Shown: in pieces, positions 16,448-30,146 of the stretch
Layout: each line of letters begins with the position of its first letter
How positions within the stretch are numbered: the first letter of the stretch is position 1
Source: Deltaproteobacteria bacterium
Lineage (GTDB): Bacteria; Myxococcota_A; UBA9042; PHBI01
NCBI GenBank assembly: GCA_011526585.1
Contig: WYBB01000130.1
Coordinates: forward strand, 1-51,993
DNA: 51,993 nt
Direction: 5' to 3'
Translations under genes and position numbers: made by a program
The notes under the pieces: model-generated
Database searches by the model: none
Told to the model about the DNA's origin: nothing
The model's input: only the letters and a program-made list of their open reading frames with translations

Positions 16448-16634
16448 GTTCATTGACCGGCGCCGGCACAACGCGCCGAAGGGCCCAACCCATCCCGCGC
16501 GCCGCGGCGGAATGCGCCCCCTACCCTCGCGGTTTCGCCCACGCCGCCCCCCGCAGGCCACTCGAGCCAAGGCTCGGAGCCCAAGCCTCGCCGGCGACGC
16601 TCCGAGAGTCCCTCCCTCCTCGAAGTTTCCCTGG

Positions 16635-17579
16635 TCATCGACGCCGCGGGGGCGGCCCCTTCTCCCGGCCGCGGCGCTCTCCCGGCTTGGGTCCGCGCGC
16701 CAGCGCCGCCTCCTCGCGCAGACTCGAAATCAGCGTGCGATAGCGTGACAGGCGCTGCGCCGGCACGAGCGAGTCCGGCGCCTCCACCGCGCAGCCCGGC
16801 TCACCCTCGTGCAGGCAATGCGCGAAGTGACAGCGCGCCGCGTGCGCGCCGATCCCCGGGAAGCGGCTGGCGACCTCCGCGAGCGCGAGCCCCTCCAGCG
16901 GGAACGCTCGCACCCCCGGCGTATCGACGATGAGGTGATCGGGCGCGAGCGCGTGACACGTGGCGACCGTCGTCGTGTGCCGCCCCTTGGCGGTCAGCGC
17001 GTTCACGGCGCCGGTCGCCAGCGCCGCGCTCGGCACCAGCGCGTTGATCAGCGACGACTTGCCGACGCCCGAGTGCCCGACCAGGAGCGAGAGCCCGCGC
17101 GCCAGCCGCGCGCCGAGCGCCGCGATCCCCTCGCCGCTCTTCGTCGAGGTGCGCACGAGCTCCGCCCCCGCCGCGACATGATCGGCGAGCTCCGCCGCCG
17201 CCGCCTCGGTCCCCGGCAGATCGCACTTGTTCAACACCAGCACGACCTCGATCGGCTGGTCGCCGAGCGCGATCCACATGCGATCGATGAGGCCGGGCCG
17301 CGGCCCCGGCTCGACCGCCGTCACGATCACCAGCCGATCGACGTGGGCGGCGACGAGCTGCCCGCCTTGCGCGTTGGGGCGCACGAAGACGCGCTCGCGC
17401 CGAGCGATCTCCGCCACGCGCGACACCCCGCCGTCTTCGACCAGCGCCACCCGATCGCCGATCACCGGGGTCGTGCGATCGCGCGGCGGTCGCGCGCGCA
17501 CGCGCTCACCGTCCGCGGTCAGCACCGTGACCAGCATGCCGTGCACCTCGACGACGGTGCACCCCACGGGTGCGCTCAC
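16635..17579 (-). CDS. rsgA: Small ribosomal subunit biogenesis GTPase RsgA
   Basis: 314 residues, a circularly permuted GTPase that assists late 30S subunit maturation. An OB-fold (about 1-65) precedes the GTPase domain. The motif order is permuted: NKCD (117-120, G4), TSTKSGEG (G5), [10 protein letters not shown] (168-177, G1), TAKGRHTTT (G2) and DTPG (219-222, G3). A C-terminal zinc knuckle follows (Cys250, Cys255, His257, Cys263). The GTG start overlaps the aroC stop as GTGA, so the two are translationally coupled. The tail is basic ([14 protein letters not shown]). Family length is normal. Confidence 0.93.
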   Translation of the reverse strand: MSAPVGCTVVEVHGMLVTVLTADGERVRARPPRDRTTPVIGDRVALVEDGGVSRVAEIARRERVFVRPNAQGGQLVAAHVDRLVIVTAVEPGPRPGLIDRMWIALGDQPIEVVLVLNKCDLPGTEAAAAELADHVAAGAELVRTSTKSGEGIAALGARLARGLSLLVGHSGVGKSSLINALVPSAALATGAVNALTAKGRHTTTVATCHALAPDHLIVDTPGVRAFPLEGLALAEVASRFPGIGAHAARCHFAHCLHEGEPGCAVEAPDSLVPAQRLSRYRTLISSLREEAALARGPKPGERRGREKGPPPRRR

Positions 17580-18670
17580 GGCGGGGTGCCGACCTGGCCC
17601 CGCTGCGCGAGCCAGGCGTCCGCCAGCACGAGCGCGATCATCGCCTCGACGATCACCACCGCGCGCGGCAGTACGCACGGGTCGTGGCGACCCCTGGCCT
17701 GGAACGTCACCGCCGCCCCGGTCTCGTCGACGGTCTCCTGCGCCTGGAAGTGCGTGGCCACCGGCTTGAACGCCGCGCGCACGACGATCGGCATGCCATT
17801 GGAGATCCCGCCCTGTACGCCGCCCGAGTGGTTCGTGCGCGTGCGCACGCGCCCGGCCTCGTCGACGTAGAACGCGTCGTTGTGGGCCGAGCCGCGCATC
17901 GTCGTGCCGGCGAAGCCGCTGCCGATCTCGACGCCCTTGCACGCCGGCAGCGACAAGAGCGCCTGCCCAAGCGAGGCCTCGAGCTTGTCGAAGACGGGAT
18001 CGCCGAGGCCGACCGGCACGTTGCGCGCCACCGCCGCGACCACGCCGCCGATCGTGTCGCCGGCCTTCCTCACCTCTTCGATGAGCGCCGTCATCGCCGC
18101 GGCCGCCGCGTCGTCCGGGCACTGCACCGCGTGCGCCGCCACCGCGTCCGGGGTCACCGTCTCGACGTCGACCGTCGCCGTCAGATCGCCGACGCGATCG
18201 ACCCAGGCGACGATCTCGCAGCCGAATCGCTCGGCCAGGAGCTTCCTGGCGATCGCGCCCGCCGCGACGCGCGCCGCCGTCTCGCGCGCCGACGCCCGCC
18301 CGCCGCCCGAGCGCGCGCGGTGCCCGTACTTGGCGAAATAGGTGTAGTCGGCGTGGCTCGGCCGGAAGAGCGTCGCCATCTCGTCGTAGGCCTTGGGGCG
18401 CTGATCGGTGTTGCGGATGAGGAGGGCGATCGGCGTGCCGGTCGTCTTGCCCTCGCTCACGCCCGAGAGGATCTCGACGCGATCGGCCTCGTCGCGCGCG
18501 GACATCAGGCGGTTCCGGCCGGGACGGCGCCGATCGAGATCGCCCTGCAGATCGGCCTCGGTGAGCGCGAGCCCCGGCGGGCAGCCGTCGACGATCGCGC
18601 CGAGCGCCGGACCGTGGCTCTCGCCGAAGGTGGTCACGCGAAAGCGCCGCCCGAAGGTGTTGCCGCTCAT
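17576..18670 (-). CDS. aroC: Chorismate synthase
   Basis: 364 residues. It converts 5-enolpyruvylshikimate 3-phosphate to chorismate, the last step of the shikimate pathway, using reduced FMN. All three family signatures are visible: [19 protein letters not shown] at the N-terminus, [16 protein letters not shown] in the centre, and [11 protein letters not shown] followed by [13 protein letters not shown] in the C-terminal half. The basic pair RRRPGRNR that binds substrate is present. The ATG overlaps the stop of the upstream small membrane-protein gene (ATGA), and its own stop overlaps the rsgA start. Confidence 0.96.
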   Translation of the reverse strand: MSGNTFGRRFRVTTFGESHGPALGAIVDGCPPGLALTEADLQGDLDRRRPGRNRLMSARDEADRVEILSGVSEGKTTGTPIALLIRNTDQRPKAYDEMATLFRPSHADYTYFAKYGHRARSGGGRASARETAARVAAGAIARKLLAERFGCEIVAWVDRVGDLTATVDVETVTPDAVAAHAVQCPDDAAAAAMTALIEEVRKAGDTIGGVVAAVARNVPVGLGDPVFDKLEASLGQALLSLPACKGVEIGSGFAGTTMRGSAHNDAFYVDEAGRVRTRTNHSGGVQGGISNGMPIVVRAAFKPVATHFQAQETVDETGAAVTFQARGRHDPCVLPRAVVIVEAMIALVLADAWLAQRGQVGTPP

Positions 18671-19152
18671 GACAGCCACGCCCAGGCGATGAGGAGCGCC
18701 GTGCCCGCGCCGATGACGCTCGCGATCGCGAGCCCGCCGCGCACCGGCTGGAGCTTGTCGCCCGCGAAGACCGTCAGCGCGCCTGCGACGATCCCGCCAA
18801 AGGCCCCGAGCACCGAGCCCATCGGGAACGCCGCGAAGGCCCCGGCGACGAGCCCGACCGAGAAGCCGAAAAGCGCGCCGAAGCCCGCGCCCGGGCTTGG
18901 AGGTGTGCGGGCGTTGCCGTCGGGCGCCCGATCCGGCGTCGTCTCTCGCGGTGCGGGCGCCTGGAACAGAGGCCAGGTCAGCGCCCCGAGCAGCGCGCCG
19001 ACGACCGTGGCGAGGATCCACACGTGCGCGCGCCCGTCGCCGGTGCCCGCCCAGCTCTGTCCGAAGGCGGCGACCGGGCCGGTGGCGGCGCCGATGGCGG
19101 CGCCCATCGCCCGCACGGCGCGCGTGGCCCCCCGTGGCTCAGCTCGCTCCAC
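18667..19152 (-). CDS. Small integral membrane protein between START-protein and aroC genes
   Basis: 161 residues from a GTG that has GGGAG upstream and overlaps the end of the START-domain gene by 14 bases; an ATG at 19107 is an alternative. Four hydrophobic segments are visible near residues 42-63, 88-107, 110-130 and 139-160, with a Pro/Asp-rich loop between the first two. No family was recognised. It is embedded in a translationally coupled chain, so it is expressed with aroC and rsgA, but nothing in its sequence ties it to those pathways. Confidence 0.65.
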   Translation of the reverse strand: MERAEPRGATRAVRAMGAAIGAATGPVAAFGQSWAGTGDGRAHVWILATVVGALLGALTWPLFQAPAPRETTPDRAPDGNARTPPSPGAGFGALFGFSVGLVAGAFAAFPMGSVLGAFGGIVAGALTVFAGDKLQPVRGGLAIASVIGAGTALLIAWAWLS

Positions 19153-19729
19153 CCGTCGCTCCCGTCGAGCTCGCCTCCGCGGCGGCCCTCTTCTTCGCGT
19201 CGAGGTAGGTGCCGATCCCCGCGGCGAGCTGCCGGAAGTTCGGCAGCATGTAGCCGAGGATGATCTGCTCGAGCTTGGGCGCCACCTTGAGCCCGAGAAA
19301 CTTCGGCATCGCGGGGAGCTTGTCGCCGTGCACGACGAACTCGCCGGCGATGACGCAGCGCGTGCGCGTCTCGGGGCTCTCCGGATCGGGCTCGAAGCGG
19401 TTGATGCCCTCGCACGACGAGTACTTCGAGTGTCGCGTCTCGGTCCGCCACTCGACCTTGTACTCGGCCGGCGTCCAGGTCGCGATGTCCTTCCAGCCGA
19501 GCGAGTTCTTCGTCACGAAGGGCCTGAGCAGGGTCGGCACCGTCTTGGAGGTCCCCTGCCACCAGCGCACCGTCTTGATCTTGCCGGGCTCGCCCTCGTC
19601 GAAGACGTCGGTCCTGATCTCGGCGACGTTGTCCATGTAGGGCACCAGCTCCTCGAGGTGCCAGACCATCGCTCCGTAGACCTCGGAGGCCGGGTGGTCG
19701 CAGTAGGTGATCTCTTCGAAGCGGGCCAT
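19139..19729 (-). CDS. START/SRPBCC-like lipid- or ligand-binding protein
   Basis: 196 residues. The pattern of a starting strand (FEEITYCDHPASEVYGAMVW), a run of antiparallel strands (VRWWQG, YKVEWRTETRHSKYSSCEG, RCVIAGEFVVHG) and a long C-terminal helix (LEQIILGYMLPNFRQLAAGIGTYLDAKK) fits the SRPBCC/START fold close to DUF2505-like proteins. Such proteins form a hydrophobic cavity for a ligand; none can be assigned here. ATG at 19729 has GGGGAGAG upstream. It lies 23 bases after the leuS stop and overlaps the next gene by 14 bases. Confidence 0.7.
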   Translation of the reverse strand: MARFEEITYCDHPASEVYGAMVWHLEELVPYMDNVAEIRTDVFDEGEPGKIKTVRWWQGTSKTVPTLLRPFVTKNSLGWKDIATWTPAEYKVEWRTETRHSKYSSCEGINRFEPDPESPETRTRCVIAGEFVVHGDKLPAMPKFLGLKVAPKLEQIILGYMLPNFRQLAAGIGTYLDAKKRAAAEASSTGATGGAS

Positions 19730-19752
19730 GCTCTCCCCGGCGCAGCGCGACG

Positions 19753-22191
19753 CTACGCGACGACGATGTTCACGAGCTTGTCGGGCACGACGATGATACG
19801 CCGGATCGTGCGCGCGCTCACCAGCTCGGCGATGCGCTCGAGCGACTGCGCGGTCGCCTCGAGCGTCGCGGCGTCGGTGCCCTTGGCGCACTCGAAGCGC
19901 GCGCGGATCTTGCCGTTGACCTGCACGACGACCTCGACCGTCTCTTCGACGGTCAGCGCCGCGTCGAAGCTCGGCCAGCGGGCGTGCGCGATCGACGGCG
20001 CGTGCCCGAGCCGCTGCCACAGCTCCTCGGCGATGTGCGGCGCGAACGGGTTCAGGCAGAGGACGAGCTTCTCGAACGCGCCGCGCGGCACGACGTCCAG
20101 GCGCAGGAGCTGGTTCGTCAGCACCATCAGCGCGGAGATCGCCGTGTTGAAGCGGAGCGCGTCGATGTCCTCGGTGACCTTCTTGACGGTGCGGTGCACG
20201 AGGCGCTGCGTCTCGCCGTCGCCCTCGTCGGAGGGTTCGGCCGAGATCGCGCGGCCGCCGAGCTTCCACACCTTGTCGAGGAAGCGGGCGATCCCGACGA
20301 TGTCCTTGGTCTGCCAGGGCTTGACCGCCTCGAGCGGGCCCATGAACATCTCGTAGAGGCGCATCGCGTCGGCGCCGAACTCGCCGATCACGTCGTCGGG
20401 GTTGACGACGTTGCCGCGCGACTTCGACATCTTCTGCCCGTCGCTGCCGAGGATCATGCCCTGGTTGACGAGCTTGTGGAACGGCTCGACGCACGAGACC
20501 AGGCCGATGTCGTAGAGCACCTTGTGCCAGAAGCGCGCGTACAGGAGGTGCAGCACCGCGTGCTCGGCGCCGCCGACGTAGAGGTCGACCGGCAGCCAGT
20601 AGTCGGCCTTGTCCTTCGAGAAGGGGGCCTCGGCGTTGGCGGCGTCGATGTAGCGCAGGTAGTACCAGCACGAGCCGGCCCACTGCGGCATGGTGTTCGA
20701 CTCGCGCCGGAAGACCTCGCCGGTCGCGCGGTCGCGCACGGTGATCCAGTCCTCGATCGTCGCGAGCGGGCTCTCGCCGGTCCCTGACGGCTGGTAGCTC
20801 GCCACCTCCGGCAGGGTCAGCGGCAGGTCCTCGTACGGCACCGCGAAGTGTGTGCCGTCCTGGCGGAAGAGGATCGGGAAGGGCTCGCCCCAGTAGCGCT
20901 GGCGCGAGAAGAGCCAGTCGCGCAGGCGATAGTTGACGGCGACCTTGCCGAGCCCGCGCGCCGCGAGGTCGGCCGCGACCTTCTTCTTGAAGGCGTCGGT
21001 CGTGAGCCCATCGTACGGGCCCGAGTTGATCGCCACGCCGTCCTCGACGTACGCGCCCGCCGACACGTCGGGGGCGCCGCCGTCGGGGCCGGCGACGACC
21101 GGCACGATCGGCAGCGCGAACGCGGTGGCGAACTCCCAGTCGCGCTGGTCGTGCGCGGGCACCGCCATGATGGCGCCGGTGCCGTAGGAGAGCAGCACGT
21201 AGTCGGCGATCCAGATCGGCACGCGCTCGCCCGAGAGCGGGTTCATGGCGAAGGCGCCGGTCGGCACGCCGGTCTTGGTCTTGGCGAGGTCGGTGCGGTC
21301 GAGGTCGGACTTGGTGGCGGCCGCCTCGCGATAGGCGTCGACGGCGGCGCGCTGCTCGGCCGTGGTGATCGCCGAGACCAGCGGGTGCTCGGGCGCGAGC
21401 ACCATGTAGGTCACGCCGTAGAGCGTGTCCGGCCGCGTGGTGTAGATGTCGAGCGACTCGGCGCGACCCTCGATGGTGAAGGTGACCTCGGCGCCCTCGC
21501 TCTTGCCGATCCAGTGGCGCTGCATGGCCTTGATCGACTCGGGCCAGTCGAGCGGCTCGAGGTCGGCGAGCAGCCGCTCGGCGTAGGCGGTGATGCGCAG
21601 CATCCACTGGCGCATCGGCACGCGCACGACCGGGTGGCCGCCGCGCTCGGAGACGCCGTCCTTGACCTCCTCGTTGGCGAGCACCGTGCCGAGCGCCGGG
21701 CACCACCACACCGGGACCTCGGCCTGGTAGGCGAGCCCGCGCTCGTAGAGCTTGAGGAAGATCCACTGCGTCCAGCGGTAGTAGGCCGGATCGGTGGTGT
21801 CGACCTCGCGGTCCCAGTCATAGCCGAGGCCGAGGCGCTGGATCTGGCGGCGGAAGGTGTTGATGTTGGCGCGCGTCGTGACCGCCGGGTGGGTGCCGGT
21901 CGACAGCGCGTGCTGCTCGGCCGGCAGCCCGAACGCGTCCCAGCCCATCGGGTGCAGCACGTTCCAGCCCTGCATGATCTTCTTGCGCGTGACGATGTCG
22001 GTCGCGGTGTAGCCCTCGGGGTGGCCGACGTGCAGGCCGGCGGCCGACGGGTACGGGAACATGTCGAGCGCGTAGAACTTCGGCTTGTCGCCGGCCTCGG
22101 CCGGATCGAGGGCGCGGAAGGTCTTGTGGGCGAGCCAGTAGGCCTGCCACCTGGGCTCGACCTCGGCATGCGGATAATGATCGGTCGTCAC
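19753..22191 (-). CDS. leuS: Leucyl-tRNA synthetase
   Basis: 812 residues, a class Ia synthetase. The HIGH motif reads HVGH (54-57) in [18 protein letters not shown], the zinc/CP1 editing region includes the Thr-rich [23 protein letters not shown], and the KMSKS loop is intact (587-591, [10 protein letters not shown]). The anticodon-binding and C-terminal LeuRS-specific domains ([14 protein letters not shown]) complete the protein. The GTG at 22191 is chosen because homology ([15 protein letters not shown]) begins right after it and GAGG lies upstream; the frame remains open further upstream with no homology. It heads the chain leuS - START - membrane protein - aroC - rsgA. Confidence 0.96.
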   Translation of the reverse strand: MTTDHYPHAEVEPRWQAYWLAHKTFRALDPAEAGDKPKFYALDMFPYPSAAGLHVGHPEGYTATDIVTRKKIMQGWNVLHPMGWDAFGLPAEQHALSTGTHPAVTTRANINTFRRQIQRLGLGYDWDREVDTTDPAYYRWTQWIFLKLYERGLAYQAEVPVWWCPALGTVLANEEVKDGVSERGGHPVVRVPMRQWMLRITAYAERLLADLEPLDWPESIKAMQRHWIGKSEGAEVTFTIEGRAESLDIYTTRPDTLYGVTYMVLAPEHPLVSAITTAEQRAAVDAYREAAATKSDLDRTDLAKTKTGVPTGAFAMNPLSGERVPIWIADYVLLSYGTGAIMAVPAHDQRDWEFATAFALPIVPVVAGPDGGAPDVSAGAYVEDGVAINSGPYDGLTTDAFKKKVAADLAARGLGKVAVNYRLRDWLFSRQRYWGEPFPILFRQDGTHFAVPYEDLPLTLPEVASYQPSGTGESPLATIEDWITVRDRATGEVFRRESNTMPQWAGSCWYYLRYIDAANAEAPFSKDKADYWLPVDLYVGGAEHAVLHLLYARFWHKVLYDIGLVSCVEPFHKLVNQGMILGSDGQKMSKSRGNVVNPDDVIGEFGADAMRLYEMFMGPLEAVKPWQTKDIVGIARFLDKVWKLGGRAISAEPSDEGDGETQRLVHRTVKKVTEDIDALRFNTAISALMVLTNQLLRLDVVPRGAFEKLVLCLNPFAPHIAEELWQRLGHAPSIAHARWPSFDAALTVEETVEVVVQVNGKIRARFECAKGTDAATLEATAQSLERIAELVSARTIRRIIVVPDKLVNIVVA

Positions 22192-22296
22192 GCGTCGCCT
22201 CGCTCTCCGAATCGGCGCGCCCGGACCCGGGGTGGGCCGGGGCCGGAGCGATATGCCAGATGCGCGCGCCAAAGACCAGCGCCCGCGTCATCGCCG

Positions 22297-23175
22297 TCAT
22301 CGCCGGCGCGCGGCGTCGGCGCGCTCGCCGAGGTGGGCGAGGCGACGCGACAGGCGCGCGAGCTCGGCCTCGACCTGGCGGATCTCGCCGCCGAGGTCGT
22401 CGGCCGGTTGCGTCGCGGTCGAAGCGGTCGGGTCTGCGTCGCGCGCGGCACGGTCGGCACGGGCCAGCGCGTCGGCTTGCGACTCCTTCATGCCCTCGAG
22501 CACGATGCCGATGACGAGGTTGAGCATGACCATGGTGCCGAAGAGGATGAAGCTGACGAAGTAGCCGATGGCCAGGCCGGATGGCGCGCCGGCGCGCACG
22601 GTGTTGAGGACCTCGATCCAGTCCTCGAGGGTGACGATCTGGAAGAGGGTGAAGAAGGCCGTGCCGAGGTCGCCAAAGTAGCTCGGCGCGGCCTCGCCGA
22701 AGAAGAACACGCCGGCGACCCCGTAGATGTAGAAGAGGAGCCCGAGCAGGAGCACGACGTAGCCCATCGAAGGCAGGCTGTGCAGGAGCGCGCCGACCAG
22801 GACCTGGAGCCGTGGGATGGCGCGCACCAGGCGCAGCACACGCAGGAGGCGGAACAGGCGCAGCACCGTGACGTAGCCGGACACGAAGGGCATGAGCGCG
22901 CCGGCGACGATGGCGAAGTCGAAGCAGTTCCATGGATCGCGGAAGTAGCGCCAGGGGTGCGGCGACTCGGCGGTCATGCGCACGACGATCTCGAGCGAGA
23001 AGATCACCAGTACCACCGCATCGAGCGCGTGCACGAGCGCGCCGTGCTCGGCCATGAGCGAAGGCGAAGTCTCGAGGCCGACGAGCGCGCCGGCCACGAC
23101 GATGGCCAACGTGATGAAGCGTTGGAACGCGCGGGCGTTGACGATGTGTCGGCAGAGAGCGACCACGGCGACCAT
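22297..23175 (-). CDS. Single-domain voltage-gated-type cation channel (NaChBac-like)
   Basis: 292 residues with the six-helix ion-transport architecture. S1 is near 18-35, S2 near 48-66 and S3 near 81-98. S4 carries arginines every third residue (R106, R109, R112, R115, R118). S5 is near 134-157, followed by the pore helix with selectivity filter TLEDW (182-186), then S6 near 199-227. A C-terminal coiled coil (about 262-285) probably tetramerises it. The filter differs from the common bacterial sodium channel TLESW by an Asp in place of Ser. The ATG at 23175 precedes the conserved ARAFQRFI segment; an upstream GTG at 23217 is possible. No operon partner is obvious. Confidence 0.9.
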   Translation of the reverse strand: MVAVVALCRHIVNARAFQRFITLAIVVAGALVGLETSPSLMAEHGALVHALDAVVLVIFSLEIVVRMTAESPHPWRYFRDPWNCFDFAIVAGALMPFVSGYVTVLRLFRLLRVLRLVRAIPRLQVLVGALLHSLPSMGYVVLLLGLLFYIYGVAGVFFFGEAAPSYFGDLGTAFFTLFQIVTLEDWIEVLNTVRAGAPSGLAIGYFVSFILFGTMVMLNLVIGIVLEGMKESQADALARADRAARDADPTASTATQPADDLGGEIRQVEAELARLSRRLAHLGERADAARRR

Positions 23176-23264
23176 CAGGTGTAGCAGTCCCGGGCGGGGC
23201 GCGCCACCGGACCTCACGCCGCGACGGGCGGCCCGTTCGGGGGTTTCGCCCGCAAGGGCGCGGT

Positions 23265-23270
23265 GATAAG
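23265..23270 (+). promoter_or_regulatory. -10 candidate just upstream of tdk
   Basis: GATAAG lies nine bases before the tdk ATG at 23280, a spacing compatible with a leaderless or nearly leaderless mRNA. No convincing -35 hexamer precedes it. Confidence 0.3.
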
Positions 23271-23279
23271 GTCCGCGCG

Positions 23280-23894
23280 ATGGTCCTGCGCTATGGCACC
23301 GGGCAGATGGGGCAGATCGAGGTGATCTGCGGCAGCATGTTCTCGGGCAAGACCGAGGAGCTGATCCGCCGGCTCAGGCGCGCGGTCTTCGCGCGGCAGC
23401 GCATCCAGGTCTTCAAGCCGGGCACCGATGATCGCTATGCGCGCGAGGCGGTGGTCTCGCACGCGCAGGAGCGATTCGACGCGCGCGTCATCGCGACCTC
23501 CGCCGAGCTCTTGCGCGCGGTCGATGATCGCACCGAGGTCGTCGGCGTCGACGAGGTGCAGTTCTTCGACGCGGGGATCGTCGAGGTGCTCGACAAGCTC
23601 GCCAATCGCGGCGTGCGCGTGATCTGCGCGGGCCTCGACCAGGACTACCTCGGCCGCCCCTTCGAGCCGATGCCGCAGCTCATGGCGATCGCCGAGTACG
23701 TCACCAAGACGCTGGCGGTCTGCGTGCGCTGCGGCGCGCCCGCCAATCGTTCCCAGCGCCTCGTCGCCGCCGAGGGCCGCGTGCTGGTCGGGGCCGCCGA
23801 CGCCTACGAGCCGCGCTGTCGCCGCTGCTTCGAGCCCGACCTCGGACGCCAGCTCGACATCGATCTCGCGCCTGCCGCAGAGACCTCGCGATGA
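23280..23894 (+). CDS. tdk: Thymidine kinase
   Basis: 204 residues of the type II thymidine kinase family, phosphorylating thymidine with ATP in nucleotide salvage. The P-loop CGSMFSGKTEEL (G18 to T25), the catalytic acidic site DEVQFF (Asp91, Glu92), the lasso-domain glycine segment (GLDQDYLGRPFEPMP) and two CxxC pairs for structural zinc (CVRCG, CRRCF) are present. The ATG at 23280 has no ribosome site but a -10-like box nearby; an internal ATG at 23307 is less likely because strand 1 would be shortened. Its stop overlaps the next start (ATGA). Confidence 0.94.
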   Translation: MVLRYGTGQMGQIEVICGSMFSGKTEELIRRLRRAVFARQRIQVFKPGTDDRYAREAVVSHAQERFDARVIATSAELLRAVDDRTEVVGVDEVQFFDAGIVEVLDKLANRGVRVICAGLDQDYLGRPFEPMPQLMAIAEYVTKTLAVCVRCGAPANRSQRLVAAEGRVLVGAADAYEPRCRRCFEPDLGRQLDIDLAPAAETSR

Positions 23895-24847
23895 AGATCG
23901 GGACCCGCCTCGCGCTCGCGTGCGTCGTCTGCTCGGCGCTCCTGGTCGCGCCATGGGGCGCGCTGCCCGCGACGCGCGCGGCCGAGCCGACGCCGCCGGA
24001 GACCTCGGCGCCGCCCGAGCCACCGCCGCCGAACGAGCGCCTGGCCGCGATCGAGGCCGAGCTCGCGGCGGAGCGCTACGGCGGCGCGGTCGTGCTCTGC
24101 GAGGAGGCCGCGCGCCAGGACGCGCTGACGCTCGAGCTGCGCGCCGCGTGCGGCAAGGCGTACGTCGGCCTCGGCGACAAGCTGCTCGCCGCGGGCTCGC
24201 CGGACAACGCGCGCAAGCGCTGGGAGGAGGCGGTCGCGATCGACCCGCGCCTCATCGACGATCCGGACTTCGTGAGACGCCTCGAGTCGAGCACGCCGCC
24301 CAGGACCACCACACCGGAAAAGCCGCCGGGCGCCGGCAAGGCGAGCGAGCCCAAGCCGCGGCCGCTGCCGAAGAAGCCCCTGCCGCTGCCCGAGGAGCGC
24401 AGAGGCCCTCCCGACAACGCCGGCCCACGTTGGGATCGCGACCTCGGGATCGGGCTCTCCTTCGGCGTCGACGGGCTCGTCGCGCTCGCGGTCGGCTGGC
24501 TCAGCGACGAGACCATCCTCGCCGAGGTCAGCTTCGGCCTCATCTACCCGGCCGCCGACGTGCGCGTGCGCTGGCTCGGGATCCGCAACTGCCTGACCCC
24601 CTACCTCGGCCTCGGCATGCTCGTGCCGTTCGGTGAGCAGGACCGCTTCGGGGTCGACGTCGCAGGCTACGACAGCCTCTACGAGCTCGGCGAGGCGATC
24701 CACGTCGACATCGGCATCGCCTACACGCCCGTGCATCGCCTCGACCTCTTCGTCGGCGTCGCGTTCGTCACGCCACTCGATCAGGACCACCCCGACACCG
24801 TCCTCTTCTTTCCGCAGGTCTCCGGCGGTGTGAGCTGGTTTTTCTGA
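23891..24847 (+). CDS. Exported protein with TPR-like N-part and beta-barrel-like C-part
   Basis: 318 residues. A signal peptide (1-31) is followed by a Pro-rich stretch, a helical TPR-like pair (about residues 50-120: LAAIEAELAAERYGGAVVLCEEA, then NARKRWEEAVAIDPRLIDDPDF), and a Pro/Lys-rich linker. The C-terminal 130 residues alternate hydrophobic positions (IGLSFGVDGLVALAVGW, LAEVSFGLIYPAADVRVRW) and end in Trp-Phe-Phe. A terminal aromatic residue and alternating strands are typical of outer-membrane beta barrels. No named family was recognised. It overlaps tdk by four bases. Confidence 0.65.
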   Translation: MKIGTRLALACVVCSALLVAPWGALPATRAAEPTPPETSAPPEPPPPNERLAAIEAELAAERYGGAVVLCEEAARQDALTLELRAACGKAYVGLGDKLLAAGSPDNARKRWEEAVAIDPRLIDDPDFVRRLESSTPPRTTTPEKPPGAGKASEPKPRPLPKKPLPLPEERRGPPDNAGPRWDRDLGIGLSFGVDGLVALAVGWLSDETILAEVSFGLIYPAADVRVRWLGIRNCLTPYLGLGMLVPFGEQDRFGVDVAGYDSLYELGEAIHVDIGIAYTPVHRLDLFVGVAFVTPLDQDHPDTVLFFPQVSGGVSWFF

Positions 24848-24850
24848 ACT

Positions 24851-24867
24851 CGCGACCGCGGGTCGCG
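24851..24867. terminator. Hairpin after the beta-barrel-like gene
   Basis: CGCGACC (24851-24857) and GGTCGCG (24861-24867) form a perfect 7-bp stem with a GCG loop just after the stop at 24847. No T-run follows, so it may be a weak or Rho-assisted terminator, or an mRNA end stabiliser. Confidence 0.35.
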
Positions 24868-24880
24868 GCTGCGACCCCAC

Positions 24881-24909
24881 TTGCGTCGGTCGCCACTTGG
24901 GCATAGGTC
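24881..24909 (+). promoter_or_regulatory. Candidate promoter of the propeller lipoprotein gene
   Basis: TTGCGT (24881-24886) is followed after 17 bases by TAGGTC (24904-24909). The start codon is at 24930 with GGAGG in between (24919-24923), so this gene has a normal short leader, unlike the leaderless genes elsewhere in the window. Confidence 0.4.
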
Positions 24910-24929
24910 CTCTGATTCGGAGGTGCCCC

Positions 24930-26072
24930 ATGAAGCTCTTGCGACTCGCCACGTTCACGACGCTGACCCTCACGCTCGCCCTGGCGGCCTGCTCGAAGAA
25001 GACCCCGCCGCCGGAGCCGACCAAGGCCCCACCGGCCGCCGATGCCGCGGCGCCCGCACCGGAGGACGCCGCCGCGCCCGCACCCGAAGACGCCGCGGCC
25101 GCTCAGGCCGATGCCGCGCCGGCGCCGGCTGATGCCGCGGCCGCTCCGGCCGACGCCGATGCAGCGGCCGCCGCCGCCGACGCAGCCCCCGCCGCCGCCG
25201 ATGCAGCGGCCGCCGCCGACGCCGCGCCGGCCGGGCCGGCCGCCGTCTGGAGCGTCGATGGCTTCTCGACGCCCGAGTCGGTGCTGGTCACGCCCGAAGG
25301 CGACGCCTACCTGGTCTCCAACATCAACGGCACGCCCTTCGACAAGGACGACAACGGCTTCATCTCGAAGCTCGGCCCCGACGGCAAGCTCATCGAGCTC
25401 AAGTGGATCGATGGCGCCAAGGACGAGGTCGCGCTCGACGCGCCCAAGGGCATGGCGATCCAGGGCGGCGTGCTCTTCGTCGCCGACATCGACCAGGTGC
25501 GCAAGTTCGACGCCAAGACCGGCGCGCCGCTCGGCTCCATCGCCGTCGCGGGCGCGACCTTCCTGAACGACGTCGCCGCCGTGCCCGACGGCACGACGGT
25601 CTACGTCTCCGACTCGGCGCTCGGGCAGGACTTCAAGCCCAGCGGTACCCCGGCGATCTTCGCCATCACCGGCGACGCCGCGCCGGCCGCGCTCGAGATC
25701 GGCGACGCCCTCGGCAACCCCAACGGCGTCGCCGTCGAGGCTGGACCCGACGGCGAGCTCGTGCACTTCGTCGGCTTCGACATGTCCAAGGCGATCAAGC
25801 GCTTCGACCCGAAGGCCAAGGCGACCACCAGCGTCGCGGTCCCCGGTGGCAACCTCGACGGGCTCGTGCTCGTCAAGGACGGCGACGCGACCTGGATGGT
25901 CGTGTCGAGCTGGGAGACCGGCTCCGTCTACAAGATCGACGCGACCGGCACCGCGAGCGTCGTCGCCACCGGGCTCAAGGGCGGCCCCGCCGACATCGCG
26001 GTCGACGCCGCGAAGAAGGTCGTGCTCGTGCCGGTCTTCATGGAGAGCCGGGTCGCGGCCTACGCCCTCTGA
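24930..26072 (+). CDS. Lipoprotein with Ala/Asp-rich stalk and SMP-30/NHL-like beta-propeller
   Basis: 380 residues. The lipoprotein signal ends in ALAAC (Cys20). Residues about 25-105 are a very low complexity Ala/Asp/Pro stalk. From about 108 there are repeated propeller blades (FSTPESVLVTPEGDAYLVSN, APKGMAIQGGVLFVADI, TFLNDVAAVPDGTTVYVSDS, NPNGVAVEAG, NLDGLVLVKDG, GPADIAVDAAKKVVLVPVF), as in SMP-30/gluconolactonase/NHL domains. It probably sits on the membrane surface with the propeller held away by the stalk; ligand or activity is unknown. ATG at 24930 has GGAGG at a good distance. It converges with the giant kinase gene, 14 bases between stops. Confidence 0.8.
   Translation: MKLLRLATFTTLTLTLALAACSKKTPPPEPTKAPPAADAAAPAPEDAAAPAPEDAAAAQADAAPAPADAAAAPADADAAAAAADAAPAAADAAAAADAAPAGPAAVWSVDGFSTPESVLVTPEGDAYLVSNINGTPFDKDDNGFISKLGPDGKLIELKWIDGAKDEVALDAPKGMAIQGGVLFVADIDQVRKFDAKTGAPLGSIAVAGATFLNDVAAVPDGTTVYVSDSALGQDFKPSGTPAIFAITGDAAPAALEIGDALGNPNGVAVEAGPDGELVHFVGFDMSKAIKRFDPKAKATTSVAVPGGNLDGLVLVKDGDATWMVVSSWETGSVYKIDATGTASVVATGLKGGPADIAVDAAKKVVLVPVFMESRVAAYAL
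25035..25245. repeat. Degenerate GCC/GAT/GCG codon repeats encoding the Ala/Asp stalk
   Basis: About 210 bases of near-repeating codons for Ala, Asp, Pro and Glu within the propeller lipoprotein gene (for example two adjacent copies of PAPEDAA). Such tracts expand and contract easily and may differ in length between strains. Confidence 0.7.
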
Positions 26073-26086
26073 CGACCTGCGGTCAC

Positions 26087-30055
<3,969 letters not shown>

Positions 30056-30084
30056 GTCCTCCCTCCTCGACACACTGACGCCGC

Positions 30085-30113
30085 ACGGTAAGCCGGCCCG
30101 CGCACCCTGTCGA
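30085..30113 (-). promoter_or_regulatory. Promoter candidate of the giant kinase gene
   Basis: TCGACA (30113-30108, 5 of 6) is followed after 17 bases by TACCGT (30090-30085). Its -35 shares bases with the -35 of the divergent DUF2914 gene promoter, so the two would be mutually exclusive or co-regulated. Confidence 0.45.
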
Positions 30114-30138
30114 AAAAAGCGGCGCGCTGAGGTAGGCT
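30110..30138 (+). promoter_or_regulatory. Promoter of the DUF2914 - GH57 - galT operon
   Basis: TCGAAA (30110-30115, 4 of 6) is followed after 17 bases by TAGGCT (30133-30138). The ATG at 30147 is eight bases after the -10 box and has no Shine-Dalgarno, so the mRNA is probably leaderless or nearly so. Confidence 0.5.
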
Positions 30139-30146
30139 GCGAGCCG

